From the NCBI GenBank assembly GCA_947644185.1, contig CANRZC010000141.1, positions 1 to 6,381 on the forward strand: a DNA stretch of 6,381 nucleotides. The letters are read 5' to 3'. Of the stretch, positions 1 through 6,265 are shown piece after piece. The position numbers and the translations under genes were made by a program. The DNA is from an uncultured Acetatifactor sp. GTDB taxonomy: Bacteria > Bacillota > Clostridia > Lachnospirales > Lachnospiraceae. Position 1 is the first letter of the stretch, and the number at the start of each line of letters is the position of its first letter. Under the pieces are notes generated by a model. It was not told the origin of the DNA. It made no database searches and worked only from the letters and a program-made list of their open reading frames with translations.

Positions 1-583
1 TCTGGGCCAGGATGAGCACCACCTCCCGCTCCTCCTGGACGCTGATCTTCCAGAATTTCATGGCCTCCTCATTGCCGATTCTCCTGCTGTGAAACACTGT
101 GCCACCGGAAGCACCCTTTGGCCTGGCTGCGTTCATGACTTCCTCGCTGAAGCCCTGGTTTACAATCGCCATAATCATACTATATTCGTGATCTGCCATA
201 TCCCCTTCCTTCCTCTCTATCAAACTCTTTTTCTCCTCTGGCTCCAGACCTTCCATGAGCTGAACCAGATGCCCGCTGCTGCCTGACATCATAAGGGTAA
301 AGGCTATCCCTGTATTGGGCATCCCGAGATGCAATTTTTTCCGCAATTTTTTCAACATTTCATCCGCAAAGGGCTTTGGCAGCATTGCCATGAGGATATT
401 TTTGTCCACACCGTCCAACCCCAGCATATCCATGACCTCGCTGGTAGCAGTGCCCTGGCCGTGGAAGATGTACTGGAAAGGGACATTCCCCTCCTTGAAC
501 AGGCCCGCCGCTTTGCCTACCAGCTTCGGCGTGGCAATCAAAAGTAGCAATCGAAAAGACATAGTTTTATGATTGTCCCCCAT
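1..583 (-). CDS. P-II-like regulatory protein with two tandem domains (3' end outside window)
   Basis: Probable cytoplasmic signalling protein of the P-II (GlnB/GlnK-like) superfamily, partnered with the DUF1538 membrane protein encoded just upstream. 194 codons are visible with no stop, so the C-terminus lies beyond the left edge. Two ferredoxin-like units can be read. Residues about 9-105 start with a hydrophobic strand (FRLLLLIATP) followed by a HGQGTATSEVMDMLGL stretch. Residues about 132-194 start at HEYSMIMAIVNQGF and contain ARPKGASGGTVFHSRR (154-168), which resembles the Gly-rich T-loop/B-loop region of P-II proteins, then a REVVLILAQ strand. The ATG at 583 was chosen because AGGAGG lies 9 nt upstream; an ATG at 589 is only 3 nt from it, and one at 562 is the first after the upstream stop. 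With this start the gene overlaps the DUF1538 gene by 17 nt, which suggests translational coupling. Family placement is fairly firm; the ligand and the target are inferred. Confidence 0.85.
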   Translation of the reverse strand, partial: MGDNHKTMSFRLLLLIATPKLVGKAAGLFKEGNVPFQYIFHGQGTATSEVMDMLGLDGVDKNILMAMLPKPFADEMLKKLRKKLHLGMPNTGIAFTLMMSGSSGHLVQLMEGLEPEEKKSLIERKEGDMADHEYSMIMAIVNQGFSEEVMNAARPKGASGGTVFHSRRIGNEEAMKFWKISVQEEREVVLILAQ

Positions 584-2120
584 TTCCATCTCCCTCCTCG
601 AATTCAATGATGTCATCCGCAACATCCATAACAAGCATTTCTGCTTCCCGTACCACAGCTCTCTCTGTAACCTTAAGCTTGTACTGGTACACGATTCCCA
701 TCAGTTGAATGGCAATCAACGGTGTCAGCGCCACCAGCGCCACCACCCCAAAGGCATCTGTCATCAGATTGCCACCTACAGCCTGACAGGCCCCAATGCT
801 TAAGGGCAGCAAAAAGGTGGTAGTCATAGGTCCGCTGGCCACGCCGCCGGAGTCGAAGGCAATACCAACGAACATCTTCGGCACAAATCTGGACAGAATC
901 AGGGCCATGAGATAACCGGGTATAATGATCCAGTGGATGGGAAGCCCTGTGAGCACCCGCATCATGGACAGGCCCACGCTGGCCGCCACGCCCCAGGACA
1001 TGCATCGATTCATGGCCCTGGCGGACACAGCGCCGTTGGTCACGCCCTCCACCTGGCGGTTGAGCACCTGGATGGCAGGCTCGGCCTTTACAATATAATA
1101 GCCTATGAGCATGCCGATGGGCACCAGCAGCCATCTCCATACTTGGTCAGCAATCTTATTGCCCAACAGAGAGCCCAATGGCGCAAATCCTACGTTGACC
1201 CCACATAGAAAAAGCACCAGTCCCAGATATGTATAGGCAAAACCCACTGTGATACGCTTCACCTGTCTGCGGGGATAGCGGCGAGTCAGCCTCTGGAACA
1301 ACGCGAACACTGCTGCCACAGGAAGCAGGGATATCAGCACCTCCTTCACGTAGGGAGGCATGTTGAACACAAATTCCTTCACCACATCCTGGGTGGTGCT
1401 TACATGGGCCACAGAGGAGGCACTGTACGCGGTCTCCCCGGGGCTGAAAAACATTCCCAGAATCAGCACTGCCAAAATGGGCCCTACACTGGAGAGCGCC
1501 ACCAGACCGAAGCTATCGCTGGAAGCATTTTTATCGCCGCGGACCGAGGCCAGACCTACACCCATTGCCATGATAAAGGGAACTGTCATAGGGCCTGTAG
1601 TCACACCTCCTGAGTCAAAGGCCACTGCCAGAAAATCCTTTGACACCAGAAAGGACAGCCCGATTAAGATGACATAGAGCACACATAATATGGTAGACAA
1701 GTTAATCTGAAACAGAATTCGAAGGATGGCCACCGCCAGGAAAATGCCCACTCCCACTGCCACTGTAAGGATCAGGGTCAGATTGGGGATGGCCGGAACC
1801 TGCTCTGCCAGCACCTGGAGATCCGGCTCGGAAATGGTGATGATGGCTCCCATGGAAAATCCTATCAGAAAAATCAAAGGAATGTGGCGGGCTTTGGAAA
1901 TCTGGACGCCGATACCTTCCCCCAGAGGTGTCATGGACATCTCTGCCCCCAACTGGAAAAATCCCATTCCAATAACCAGTAAAATCGCTCCCACCAAAAA
2001 CATTACCATGGTTCCCAGATCCACCGGAACCAGCAGTATGCTTAACAGCAGCACGATTCCCGTGATAGGCAGCACTGCCGAAACCGACTCCAGTATCTTC
2101 TCTTTCAATTTTTGATTCAC
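567..2120 (-). CDS. DUF1538 family multi-pass membrane protein, internally duplicated
   Basis: 517-residue integral membrane protein of the DUF1538 family; I know of no established function, and transport is the likely role. The sequence is dominated by hydrophobic segments, about a dozen by eye, and has a short acidic, soluble C-terminus (FEEGDGNGGQS). It consists of two homologous halves. TPLGEGIG (64-71) matches APLGSLLG (313-320). SEPDLQVLAEQV (97-108) matches AEPAIQVLNRQV (346-357). AFDSGGVTTGPMT (167-179) matches AFDSGGVASGPMT (421-433), followed in each half by a D(S/A)FGLVAL/FGVVAL stretch. The start is GTG at 2118-2120: an in-frame TAA lies immediately upstream and AGGTGG sits 4 nt before it. 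It follows the DUF1667 gene by 50 nt and overlaps the P-II-like gene. Duplicated halves with conserved Asp/Ser/Gly re-entrant-like motifs are typical of inverted- or tandem-repeat transporters, but the substrate cannot be read from the sequence. Confidence 0.92.
   Translation of the reverse strand: MNQKLKEKILESVSAVLPITGIVLLLSILLVPVDLGTMVMFLVGAILLVIGMGFFQLGAEMSMTPLGEGIGVQISKARHIPLIFLIGFSMGAIITISEPDLQVLAEQVPAIPNLTLILTVAVGVGIFLAVAILRILFQINLSTILCVLYVILIGLSFLVSKDFLAVAFDSGGVTTGPMTVPFIMAMGVGLASVRGDKNASSDSFGLVALSSVGPILAVLILGMFFSPGETAYSASSVAHVSTTQDVVKEFVFNMPPYVKEVLISLLPVAAVFALFQRLTRRYPRRQVKRITVGFAYTYLGLVLFLCGVNVGFAPLGSLLGNKIADQVWRWLLVPIGMLIGYYIVKAEPAIQVLNRQVEGVTNGAVSARAMNRCMSWGVAASVGLSMMRVLTGLPIHWIIIPGYLMALILSRFVPKMFVGIAFDSGGVASGPMTTTFLLPLSIGACQAVGGNLMTDAFGVVALVALTPLIAIQLMGIVYQYKLKVTERAVVREAEMLVMDVADDIIEFEEGDGNGGQS
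593..598 (-). promoter_or_regulatory. Ribosome binding site of the P-II-like gene, inside the DUF1538 coding region
   Basis: A perfect AGGAGG on the minus strand, 9 nt before the ATG at 583 and 3 nt before the ATG at 589. It lies within the last codons of the DUF1538 gene and decides the start in favour of 583. Confidence 0.7.
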
Positions 2121-2124
2121 TTAA

Positions 2125-2130
2125 CCACCT
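2125..2130 (-). promoter_or_regulatory. Ribosome binding site for the GTG start of the DUF1538 gene
   Basis: AGGTGG lies 4 nt before GTG (2120-2118). The four spacer bases include an in-frame TAA directly abutting the GTG, so no longer N-terminus is possible. Confidence 0.7.
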
Positions 2131-2170
2131 CTTTTTCCTGTCTTTTCTCAAAGCCTGCACCCACTGCGCT

Positions 2171-2524
2171 CTACACAGCGGGCTTATTCTCCGTAGCGAT
2201 TATGTTGCTGCCAAAGACATCCCGCAGCAGCACCTGTCCCACTGCCACTGGCAGCGTAGCCACATGGGCGTTGATCAGCTCCATGCAATCCATGACCTTT
2301 GACTTTGGAATAGGCCTGTCGGTCTTCACAGACAGGACATCGCCGTTGTCACAGCGCATGGTGCTGGTGACAGTCCTCTGGGGATGGCGCACCTCCGCCT
2401 CCGCGTAAGCAGCGCCTCGGTTACAGGTATTGCCGCTTATGGAGGTCACCTCCTCTCCCTCCATCTCCACTGTCAAAGAGCAGCCCATGGGGCATATGAT
2501 ACAAGTCATCTCACGTTTCGTCAT
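2171..2524 (-). CDS. DUF1667 small Cys-rich (probable Fe-S) protein
   Basis: 117-residue soluble protein of the DUF1667 family, often found beside GlpA-like and FAD/NAD oxidoreductase genes in anaerobic Firmicutes. The N-terminus carries C8-x2-C11-P-M-G-C15 followed by C34 (GNTCNRG), a CxxCxxxC...C arrangement like the [4Fe-4S] site at the N-terminus of molybdopterin oxidoreductases. Cluster binding is therefore likely but inferred. Two further Cys (58 and 80) are present. The ATG at 2524 was chosen: AGGAG (2533-2537) lies 8 nt upstream. A GTG one codon earlier (2527, 5 nt from the same site) is an almost equal alternative. It lies between the oxidoreductase (66 nt gap) and the DUF1538 gene (46 nt between stop at 2171 and GTG at 2120 plus its ribosome site, about 50 nt in all). 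A likely role is electron transfer or assembly partner for the two upstream flavoproteins. Confidence 0.88.
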   Translation of the reverse strand: MTKREMTCIICPMGCSLTVEMEGEEVTSISGNTCNRGAAYAEAEVRHPQRTVTSTMRCDNGDVLSVKTDRPIPKSKVMDCMELINAHVATLPVAVGQVLLRDVFGSNIIATENKPAV

Positions 2525-2532
2525 CACACATA

Positions 2533-2537
2533 CTCCT
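2533..2537 (-). promoter_or_regulatory. Ribosome binding site of the DUF1667 gene
   Basis: AGGAG on the minus strand stands 8 nt from the ATG at 2524 and 5 nt from the GTG at 2527. Both spacings are workable; ATG is preferred on codon identity. Confidence 0.6.
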
Positions 2538-2590
2538 CTTCTCCAAATTCCATTAGGTTTTCCCTCCGTCTGTTGTGGCTAATCTTATGT

Positions 2591-3883
2591 TTAGTCAAGC
2601 TCCTCCAACTCTACCCGCAGCTGGGACACACCCTCTAAAAGCGCTTTCTTCACCTTGATATTCTCCATCTCTCCTGGCACAGCTTTGGGTTTGCGGACAG
2701 AATGGATGACTTTTCCATCGGAAATAAGGTTGATTTTCACATTCCGGTATCTGTCCGCCACCCGGAAATACAGGGTGAAATCTTTGTGCTTTGTAATTCT
2801 TTGAGGAACGGTATACCGTACTTTTCCGTCTGGTATGACATGTATATCAGTTCCCATAGGAATTTCTGTCTCCTGGGAAACGTCAGTCGGTGCTGGAATG
2901 TCGCATTCCTTCCCTGCCGTCTCCCGGATAAACGCCGCCGCGCTCTCCCCTGCAATAGCGGCCTCCTCAGACACGAAATCAACCAGATCATGCACATGCA
3001 GCACATTGCCGCAGGCAAAAATCCCTGGCTGAGAAGTCTGCCTGTCCTGATCCACCAAAGCCCCTCCTGTGACAGGGTCCATCTGGATTCCTGCCTGCAG
3101 GGACAGCTCATTCTCCGGAATCAGTCCCACGGACAAAAGTAAGGTGTCACAGGGAATGTATTCCTTTGTCTCCTGAATGGGGCGGCGGTTCTCATCCACT
3201 CTGGCAATGGTGACCCCCTCCAGCCGCTTTTTGCCATGAATTTCCACCACTGTATGGCTCAGCTTCAGGGGGATCTCAAAATCGTTGAGGCACTGCTCAA
3301 TGTTTCTGGCAAGTCCGCCGGAATAGGGCATTAGCTCACACACAGCTTTGACCTTTGCGCCCTCTAGCGTCATGCGCCTGGCCATGATCAGGCCGATATC
3401 CCCGGAGCCTAAAATGACCACGCTCTTTCCCGGAAGATACCCTTTGCGATTCACCAGCTTCTGGGCCGTGCCCGCGCTGTAAATGCCTGCTGGCCGGGTC
3501 CCTGCAATGTTTAATGCCCCTCTTGGCCTCTCTCTGCAGCCCATGGCAAGGATGATGGCCTTTGCCTGTATGGTGAAAATGCCCTCCTCCTCGTTGGTGG
3601 CTGTGATCACCCGCTCAGGGGTCACAGACAGCACCATAGTATTTAATTTCACGGAAATAGGAAGCTCCCGCACCTGTTTTTCATATTTCCAGGCATACTC
3701 CGGTCCTGTGAGCTCCTCCCCAAAGCGATGGAGTCCAAAGCCATTGTGGATACACTGCTGTAATATTCCTCCCAACTGTCCGTCCCGCTCTAGTATCAGG
3801 ATATCTCTCACGCCGCTCTCATAGGCAGCCACCGCCGCGCTCATGCCTGCCGGTCCGCCTCCGATTATCACCAAATCCGTCAT
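2591..3883 (-). CDS. FAD/NAD(P)-binding oxidoreductase (GlpB-position partner of the GlpA-like dehydrogenase)
   Basis: 430-residue soluble flavoprotein of the pyridine nucleotide-disulfide oxidoreductase superfamily. It has an FAD-binding Rossmann motif GGGPAG (8-13), the family-typical GG-ILQQCIHNGFGL stretch (38-51, Cys44), an ILAMGCRERPRG segment (111-122), a second dinucleotide motif GSGDIG (159-164) for NAD(P), and the FAD-contacting GIFACGNV (287-294). No CxxC redox disulfide is present, so it is not a thioredoxin or lipoamide reductase. The C-terminal 80 residues or so (from about 345) are a basic, beta-rich tail beyond the usual fold. The ATG overlaps the TGA of the upstream gene as ATGA (4 nt), with AAGGAG 11 nt upstream, a classic sign of translational coupling and complex formation with that dehydrogenase. 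Such pairs in anaerobes resemble GlpA/GlpB and the two-flavoprotein opine/amino-acid oxidases. Electron flow to or from NAD(P) is inferred; the direction cannot be told. Confidence 0.93.
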   Translation of the reverse strand: MTDLVIIGGGPAGMSAAVAAYESGVRDILILERDGQLGGILQQCIHNGFGLHRFGEELTGPEYAWKYEKQVRELPISVKLNTMVLSVTPERVITATNEEEGIFTIQAKAIILAMGCRERPRGALNIAGTRPAGIYSAGTAQKLVNRKGYLPGKSVVILGSGDIGLIMARRMTLEGAKVKAVCELMPYSGGLARNIEQCLNDFEIPLKLSHTVVEIHGKKRLEGVTIARVDENRRPIQETKEYIPCDTLLLSVGLIPENELSLQAGIQMDPVTGGALVDQDRQTSQPGIFACGNVLHVHDLVDFVSEEAAIAGESAAAFIRETAGKECDIPAPTDVSQETEIPMGTDIHVIPDGKVRYTVPQRITKHKDFTLYFRVADRYRNVKINLISDGKVIHSVRKPKAVPGEMENIKVKKALLEGVSQLRVELEELD

Positions 3884-5373
3884 TTTCCATTCGTCTCCTT
3901 TGTCTTTCCGATATTGATTTCAGATCCTGGGCCGGACTTTGTAATTTCCTCATAGGGTATTTTCAGCTCTCTGGCAAGGATATCCGCCAGATATGGCATG
4001 CAAAAGCCTCCCTGACATCTGCCCATCTGGGCCCTGGTGCGGCGCTTAATGCCGTCCAGATCTCTGGCAGGAGGATTCTGGTGAATTGCCGCTATGATCT
4101 CTCCCTCTGTAACCGTCTCGCAGCGACAGACCACTCTGCCATAGGCTTTATTCTGTCGTATCATTTCGTTCTTCTCTTCTGCTGAGGCATTTCGGAAGGC
4201 ATAGACGGGCTTACGAAGAGGCTGATAATCCGCCTTTGGATTCAAAGGCATACCCTGCTCTGCCAGCATATCCTTTACATACTCGGCGATAGCAGGCGCA
4301 GCTGTAAGTCCCGGGGACTCGATGCCTGCCACATTGAGGAAGCCCTTTTTCGGCGAATTGATGATAAAATCTCCTGTGTTCCCCGCAGAGCGCAGCCCTG
4401 TGAAGGAGGTGATCACCTTGCGCAGAGGAAGATTTTTCACATTCTCCTGGGCCTTTCCCATCACCTGGGCGATTCCTTCTTCTGTGGTGGCCTTGTCCTC
4501 CTTATCCTGGTCGTCCACAGAGGTAGGTCCTAACAATAGATTTCCGTCCACAGTAGGGGTAATCAGGATCCCTTTTCCTTTTTTTGATGGTGTCCGAAAA
4601 ATGGTGTGGGATACCAGGTCTCCGCACTCTCTGTCCAACAGCAGGTATTCCCCTCTGCGGGGGTGAATCTGTATGGAAGTATCCCCTGCCATTTTGGCGA
4701 TTTCATCAGCGTAGATTCCTGCGGCGTTCACCACATACCTGGCGCAGACCTGGCGTGAATCCCAGTGTACGCGGAAAGCATCTGCACTGGGTTCACAGGT
4801 CTCCGGGCAGTTCGCCGGAAGGATTTCATAGAAATCTCCCTTTTTTTCAATATGTCCCACTTCAAAGTCCAACAATAGCTCCGCGCCATTGTCCATGGCA
4901 TTTCCCACCGCGGCAATGGCCAGCTCGTAGGGGCAGACGATACCGGCTGAGGGCGCATAGAGAGCACAGGTCACTTCCTGGGAAAGGGCTGGCTCTAAAC
5001 CTCTGGCTTCCTCTCCGTCAATGATGCGCAGACCTTCCACGCCGTTCTTCAACCCCCGGGTGTAAAGCTGTTCAATGGTCTCCCTGTCCTCCTGACCAAA
5101 TCCTATGACCAGAGATCCATTTCTGCGGTATGGAACCCCTAGCTCCTTGGTAACTTGTTCCATCAGTCGGGAGCCCCATACATTCAGCTTTGCCTTCAGG
5201 CTTCCCTCCTCGGCGTCATATCCTGCGTGGGCGATACCGGAATTGGCTCGGGTAGACCCCATCGCCACATCGTTCTCCTTTTCCAGGATGCAGATTTTCA
5301 GGTCATATGCTGCCAATGTCCTGGCTAACATCCCGCCTACTACGCCTGCGCCTATGATTGCTACATCGTACAT
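3880..5373 (-). CDS. GlpA-like FAD-dependent dehydrogenase with C-terminal BFD-like [2Fe-2S] domain
   Basis: 497-residue flavoprotein of the DAO superfamily, close in architecture to anaerobic glycerol-3-phosphate dehydrogenase subunit A (E. coli GlpA is somewhat longer) and also to L-2-hydroxyglutarate oxidase. The FAD motif GAGVVG is at 8-13, followed by E31 and the GSTRANSGIAHAGY loop (39-52). Further FAD or substrate-site landmarks are VNAAGIYADEIA (215-226), FTGLRSAG (324-331) and GIESPGLTAAPAIA (350-363). A BFD-like domain follows with C416-x-C418 (VCRCET) and C453-x4-C458 (GRCQGGFC), expected to bind [2Fe-2S]. The likely role is to oxidise a hydroxy- or phospho-substrate and pass electrons through the cluster to its co-translated partner. 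An extra segment at about 187-208 contains a CPETC pair (C189, C193). The ATG is preceded only by a weak AAAGG about 12 nt away. It is probably the first gene of the operon. Naming it glpA would overstate the evidence, as no glycerol genes are in view. Confidence 0.92.
   Translation of the reverse strand: MYDVAIIGAGVVGGMLARTLAAYDLKICILEKENDVAMGSTRANSGIAHAGYDAEEGSLKAKLNVWGSRLMEQVTKELGVPYRRNGSLVIGFGQEDRETIEQLYTRGLKNGVEGLRIIDGEEARGLEPALSQEVTCALYAPSAGIVCPYELAIAAVGNAMDNGAELLLDFEVGHIEKKGDFYEILPANCPETCEPSADAFRVHWDSRQVCARYVVNAAGIYADEIAKMAGDTSIQIHPRRGEYLLLDRECGDLVSHTIFRTPSKKGKGILITPTVDGNLLLGPTSVDDQDKEDKATTEEGIAQVMGKAQENVKNLPLRKVITSFTGLRSAGNTGDFIINSPKKGFLNVAGIESPGLTAAPAIAEYVKDMLAEQGMPLNPKADYQPLRKPVYAFRNASAEEKNEMIRQNKAYGRVVCRCETVTEGEIIAAIHQNPPARDLDGIKRRTRAQMGRCQGGFCMPYLADILARELKIPYEEITKSGPGSEINIGKTKETNGK
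3895..3900 (-). promoter_or_regulatory. Ribosome binding site of the FAD/NAD(P) oxidoreductase, inside the upstream gene
   Basis: AAGGAG on the minus strand lies within the last codons of the GlpA-like gene, 11 nt from the ATG at 3883. Together with the ATGA overlap it supports coupled translation of the two flavoproteins. Confidence 0.6.
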
Positions 5374-5411
5374 ATCGTGACCATGCCTTTCTAATATTTT
5401 TGCTTTGTCCG

Positions 5412-5434
5412 TTTACATTGTAAAAATATTTTAC
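5412..5434 (-). promoter_or_regulatory. Two overlapping palindromes upstream of the redox operon (candidate operator)
   Basis: TTTACA-T-TGTAAA (5412-5424) is a perfect 6-1-6 inverted repeat, and GTAAAA-ATA-TTTTAC (5420-5434) is a perfect 6-3-6 inverted repeat sharing five bases with it. They sit 39-61 nt ahead of the GlpA-like start and overlap the best promoter candidate, where a repressor would be expected to bind. The half-site TACA/TGTA recalls CopY/BlaI-type sites, but the spacing differs, so no regulator is assigned. AT-rich DNA can give short palindromes by chance. Confidence 0.4.
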
Positions 5435-5436
5435 CA
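5428..5436 (-). promoter_or_regulatory. Extended -10-like element for the operon starting at the GlpA-like gene
   Basis: On the minus strand the sequence reads TGG-TAAAAT, a TG-n extended -10 with five of six matches to TATAAT. The -35 region 17 nt upstream (TAGTAA) is poor, which is tolerated by extended -10 promoters. An alternative reading pairs AAGACA with TATTTT at 17-nt spacing. Transcription would start near 5421, inside the palindromes, leaving a leader of about 48 nt. This is a prediction from consensus matching by eye only. Confidence 0.35.
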
Positions 5437-5476
5437 TGCCCGCCCTGTCTTTACTACCGAAATTTATCTAAACTTT

Positions 5477-5506
5477 AAAAATCTCCACCCAAATATACTG
5501 ATTTGG
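5477..5506 (-). terminator. Weak terminator-like hairpin after the metallophosphoesterase gene
   Basis: Directly after the TGA stop (5508-5510) the minus strand reads CCAAAT-CAGTAT-ATTTGG, a 6-bp stem, and 8 nt later a run of five T. The stem is AT-rich and the T run is not adjacent, so termination would be inefficient at best. It fits the view that the phosphoesterase and the redox operon are separate units, but read-through is possible. Confidence 0.2.
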
Positions 5507-5507
5507 C

Positions 5508-6227
5508 TCACAGGTTCCTCCGCTCTATCCTGTCCAAGATACCATCCACATCCACGCCGGGATGGGTGGCGTACATACGGCATATCTGCTCCACCAAATC
5601 CGGGTCCACCCGATTTTTACAGGCCATGTCTGCCACAGGCTTGCCGGCGTTCATATCTTTTATGACGGTCTTCACCAGCCCATGCATGTCCTTTTGGGGT
5701 TCTAGCTTTTCTGAGCCTTGCTTTTGCGCTTCTCCTGCAGGTGAATCAGATGCATCCGGTGCTGCCAACTGGATCTTTTCTACAGCCATTTCATGGGATT
5801 TTGGATATAATGTGAGAATCATCATGGTTAATGGCAGGCGAAATCTCCTCCGACCGCAGCTACCTGGGTTCAGATATGTAGTCTTGCCTGTTCTGGTGTT
5901 CTCGTATCTATGAGAATGGCCATACACTACAATGTCCAATTCCGGCAGCTCCTTCGGCATCTGTTTTCGATTGTGTATCATGTAGATCCGAAAGCCGTAT
6001 AATTCTACTGTCAATGTCTTCGGCCCGTCCTCTGCCCAGTCTGCGTCCGCATTGCCTGCCACCCAATAGATAGGGCAGATGGTCTTCAGCTTCCGAAGGA
6101 TTTCAGGATTGTCCATATCCCCGGCATGGAGGATCGCTTCACAGCTTTCTATCTGCTCCAATACCTCCGGCCGCAATATGCCATGGGTGTCTGATATCAC
6201 TGCTATGCGATGTGCCTCCATTGCCAT
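5508..6227 (-). CDS. YfcE/MJ0936-type metallophosphoesterase with C-terminal helical extension
   Basis: 239-residue calcineurin-like phosphoesterase. The catalytic domain (about 6-142) shows the metal-binding series in order: D13-x-H15 (SDTHG), G36-D37 (HAGDMD), G58-N59-x-D61, H85 (MIHN), G103-H104-S105-H106, and the NPGS turn (120-123). All expected di-metal ligands are present, so the enzyme should be an active phosphodiesterase or phosphatase; the substrate is unknown. YfcE-type proteins usually end near residue 180 or earlier, whereas this one continues with a low-complexity Ala/Ser/Glu/Gln linker (about 155-180) and a helical, HTH-like tail (about 181-237). The ATG at 6227 has AAAGG 5 nt upstream; an ATG at 6221 and a TTG at 6275 are less likely. 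A 134-nt gap with its own promoter-like elements separates it from the dehydrogenase gene, so it is probably a separate transcription unit. Confidence 0.92.
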   Translation of the reverse strand: MAMEAHRIAVISDTHGILRPEVLEQIESCEAILHAGDMDNPEILRKLKTICPIYWVAGNADADWAEDGPKTLTVELYGFRIYMIHNRKQMPKELPELDIVVYGHSHRYENTRTGKTTYLNPGSCGRRRFRLPLTMMILTLYPKSHEMAVEKIQLAAPDASDSPAGEAQKQGSEKLEPQKDMHGLVKTVIKDMNAGKPVADMACKNRVDPDLVEQICRMYATHPGVDVDGILDRIERRNL

Positions 6228-6239
6228 TTTTTCCTTTCC

Positions 6240-6265
6240 GGGGAAACCGTTTCTCTGGCTTCCCC
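6240..6265 (-). promoter_or_regulatory. Stable RNA hairpin abutting the metallophosphoesterase ribosome binding site
   Basis: In the transcript GGGGAAGCC (6265-6257) pairs with GGUUUCCCC (6248-6240) around an 8-nt loop (AGAGAAAC): nine base pairs including one G-U. The stem ends immediately before GGAAAGG, the ribosome binding region of the gene starting at 6227. No U-run follows, so it is not an intrinsic terminator. It could protect the 5' end or modulate ribosome access; the pairing is visible, the function is inferred. Confidence 0.45.

Noticed and set aside
673..1140. 155-codon open frame inside the DUF1538 gene on the same strand in another frame
   Set aside because: Its translation is rich in Arg, Gly and His with no family resemblance, and the other frame encodes a well-supported membrane protein.
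1726..2115. 129-codon plus-strand open frame opposite the DUF1538 gene
   Set aside because: Composition is that of an antisense shadow of a hydrophobic coding region; no promoter or ribosome binding site was seen and the opposite strand has the real gene.
3880..5373. Naming the dehydrogenase glpA and the operon a glycerol-3-phosphate operon
   Set aside because: The architecture fits GlpA, but the same fold serves other hydroxy-acid oxidases and no glycerol kinase, facilitator or GlpP antiterminator is visible in the window.
5412..5424. Assigning the palindrome to a CopY/BlaI, Fur/PerR or Rex regulator
   Set aside because: The half-sites or spacing differ from each consensus (one central base instead of two, six-base rather than seven-base arms, or no TTGTGA element).
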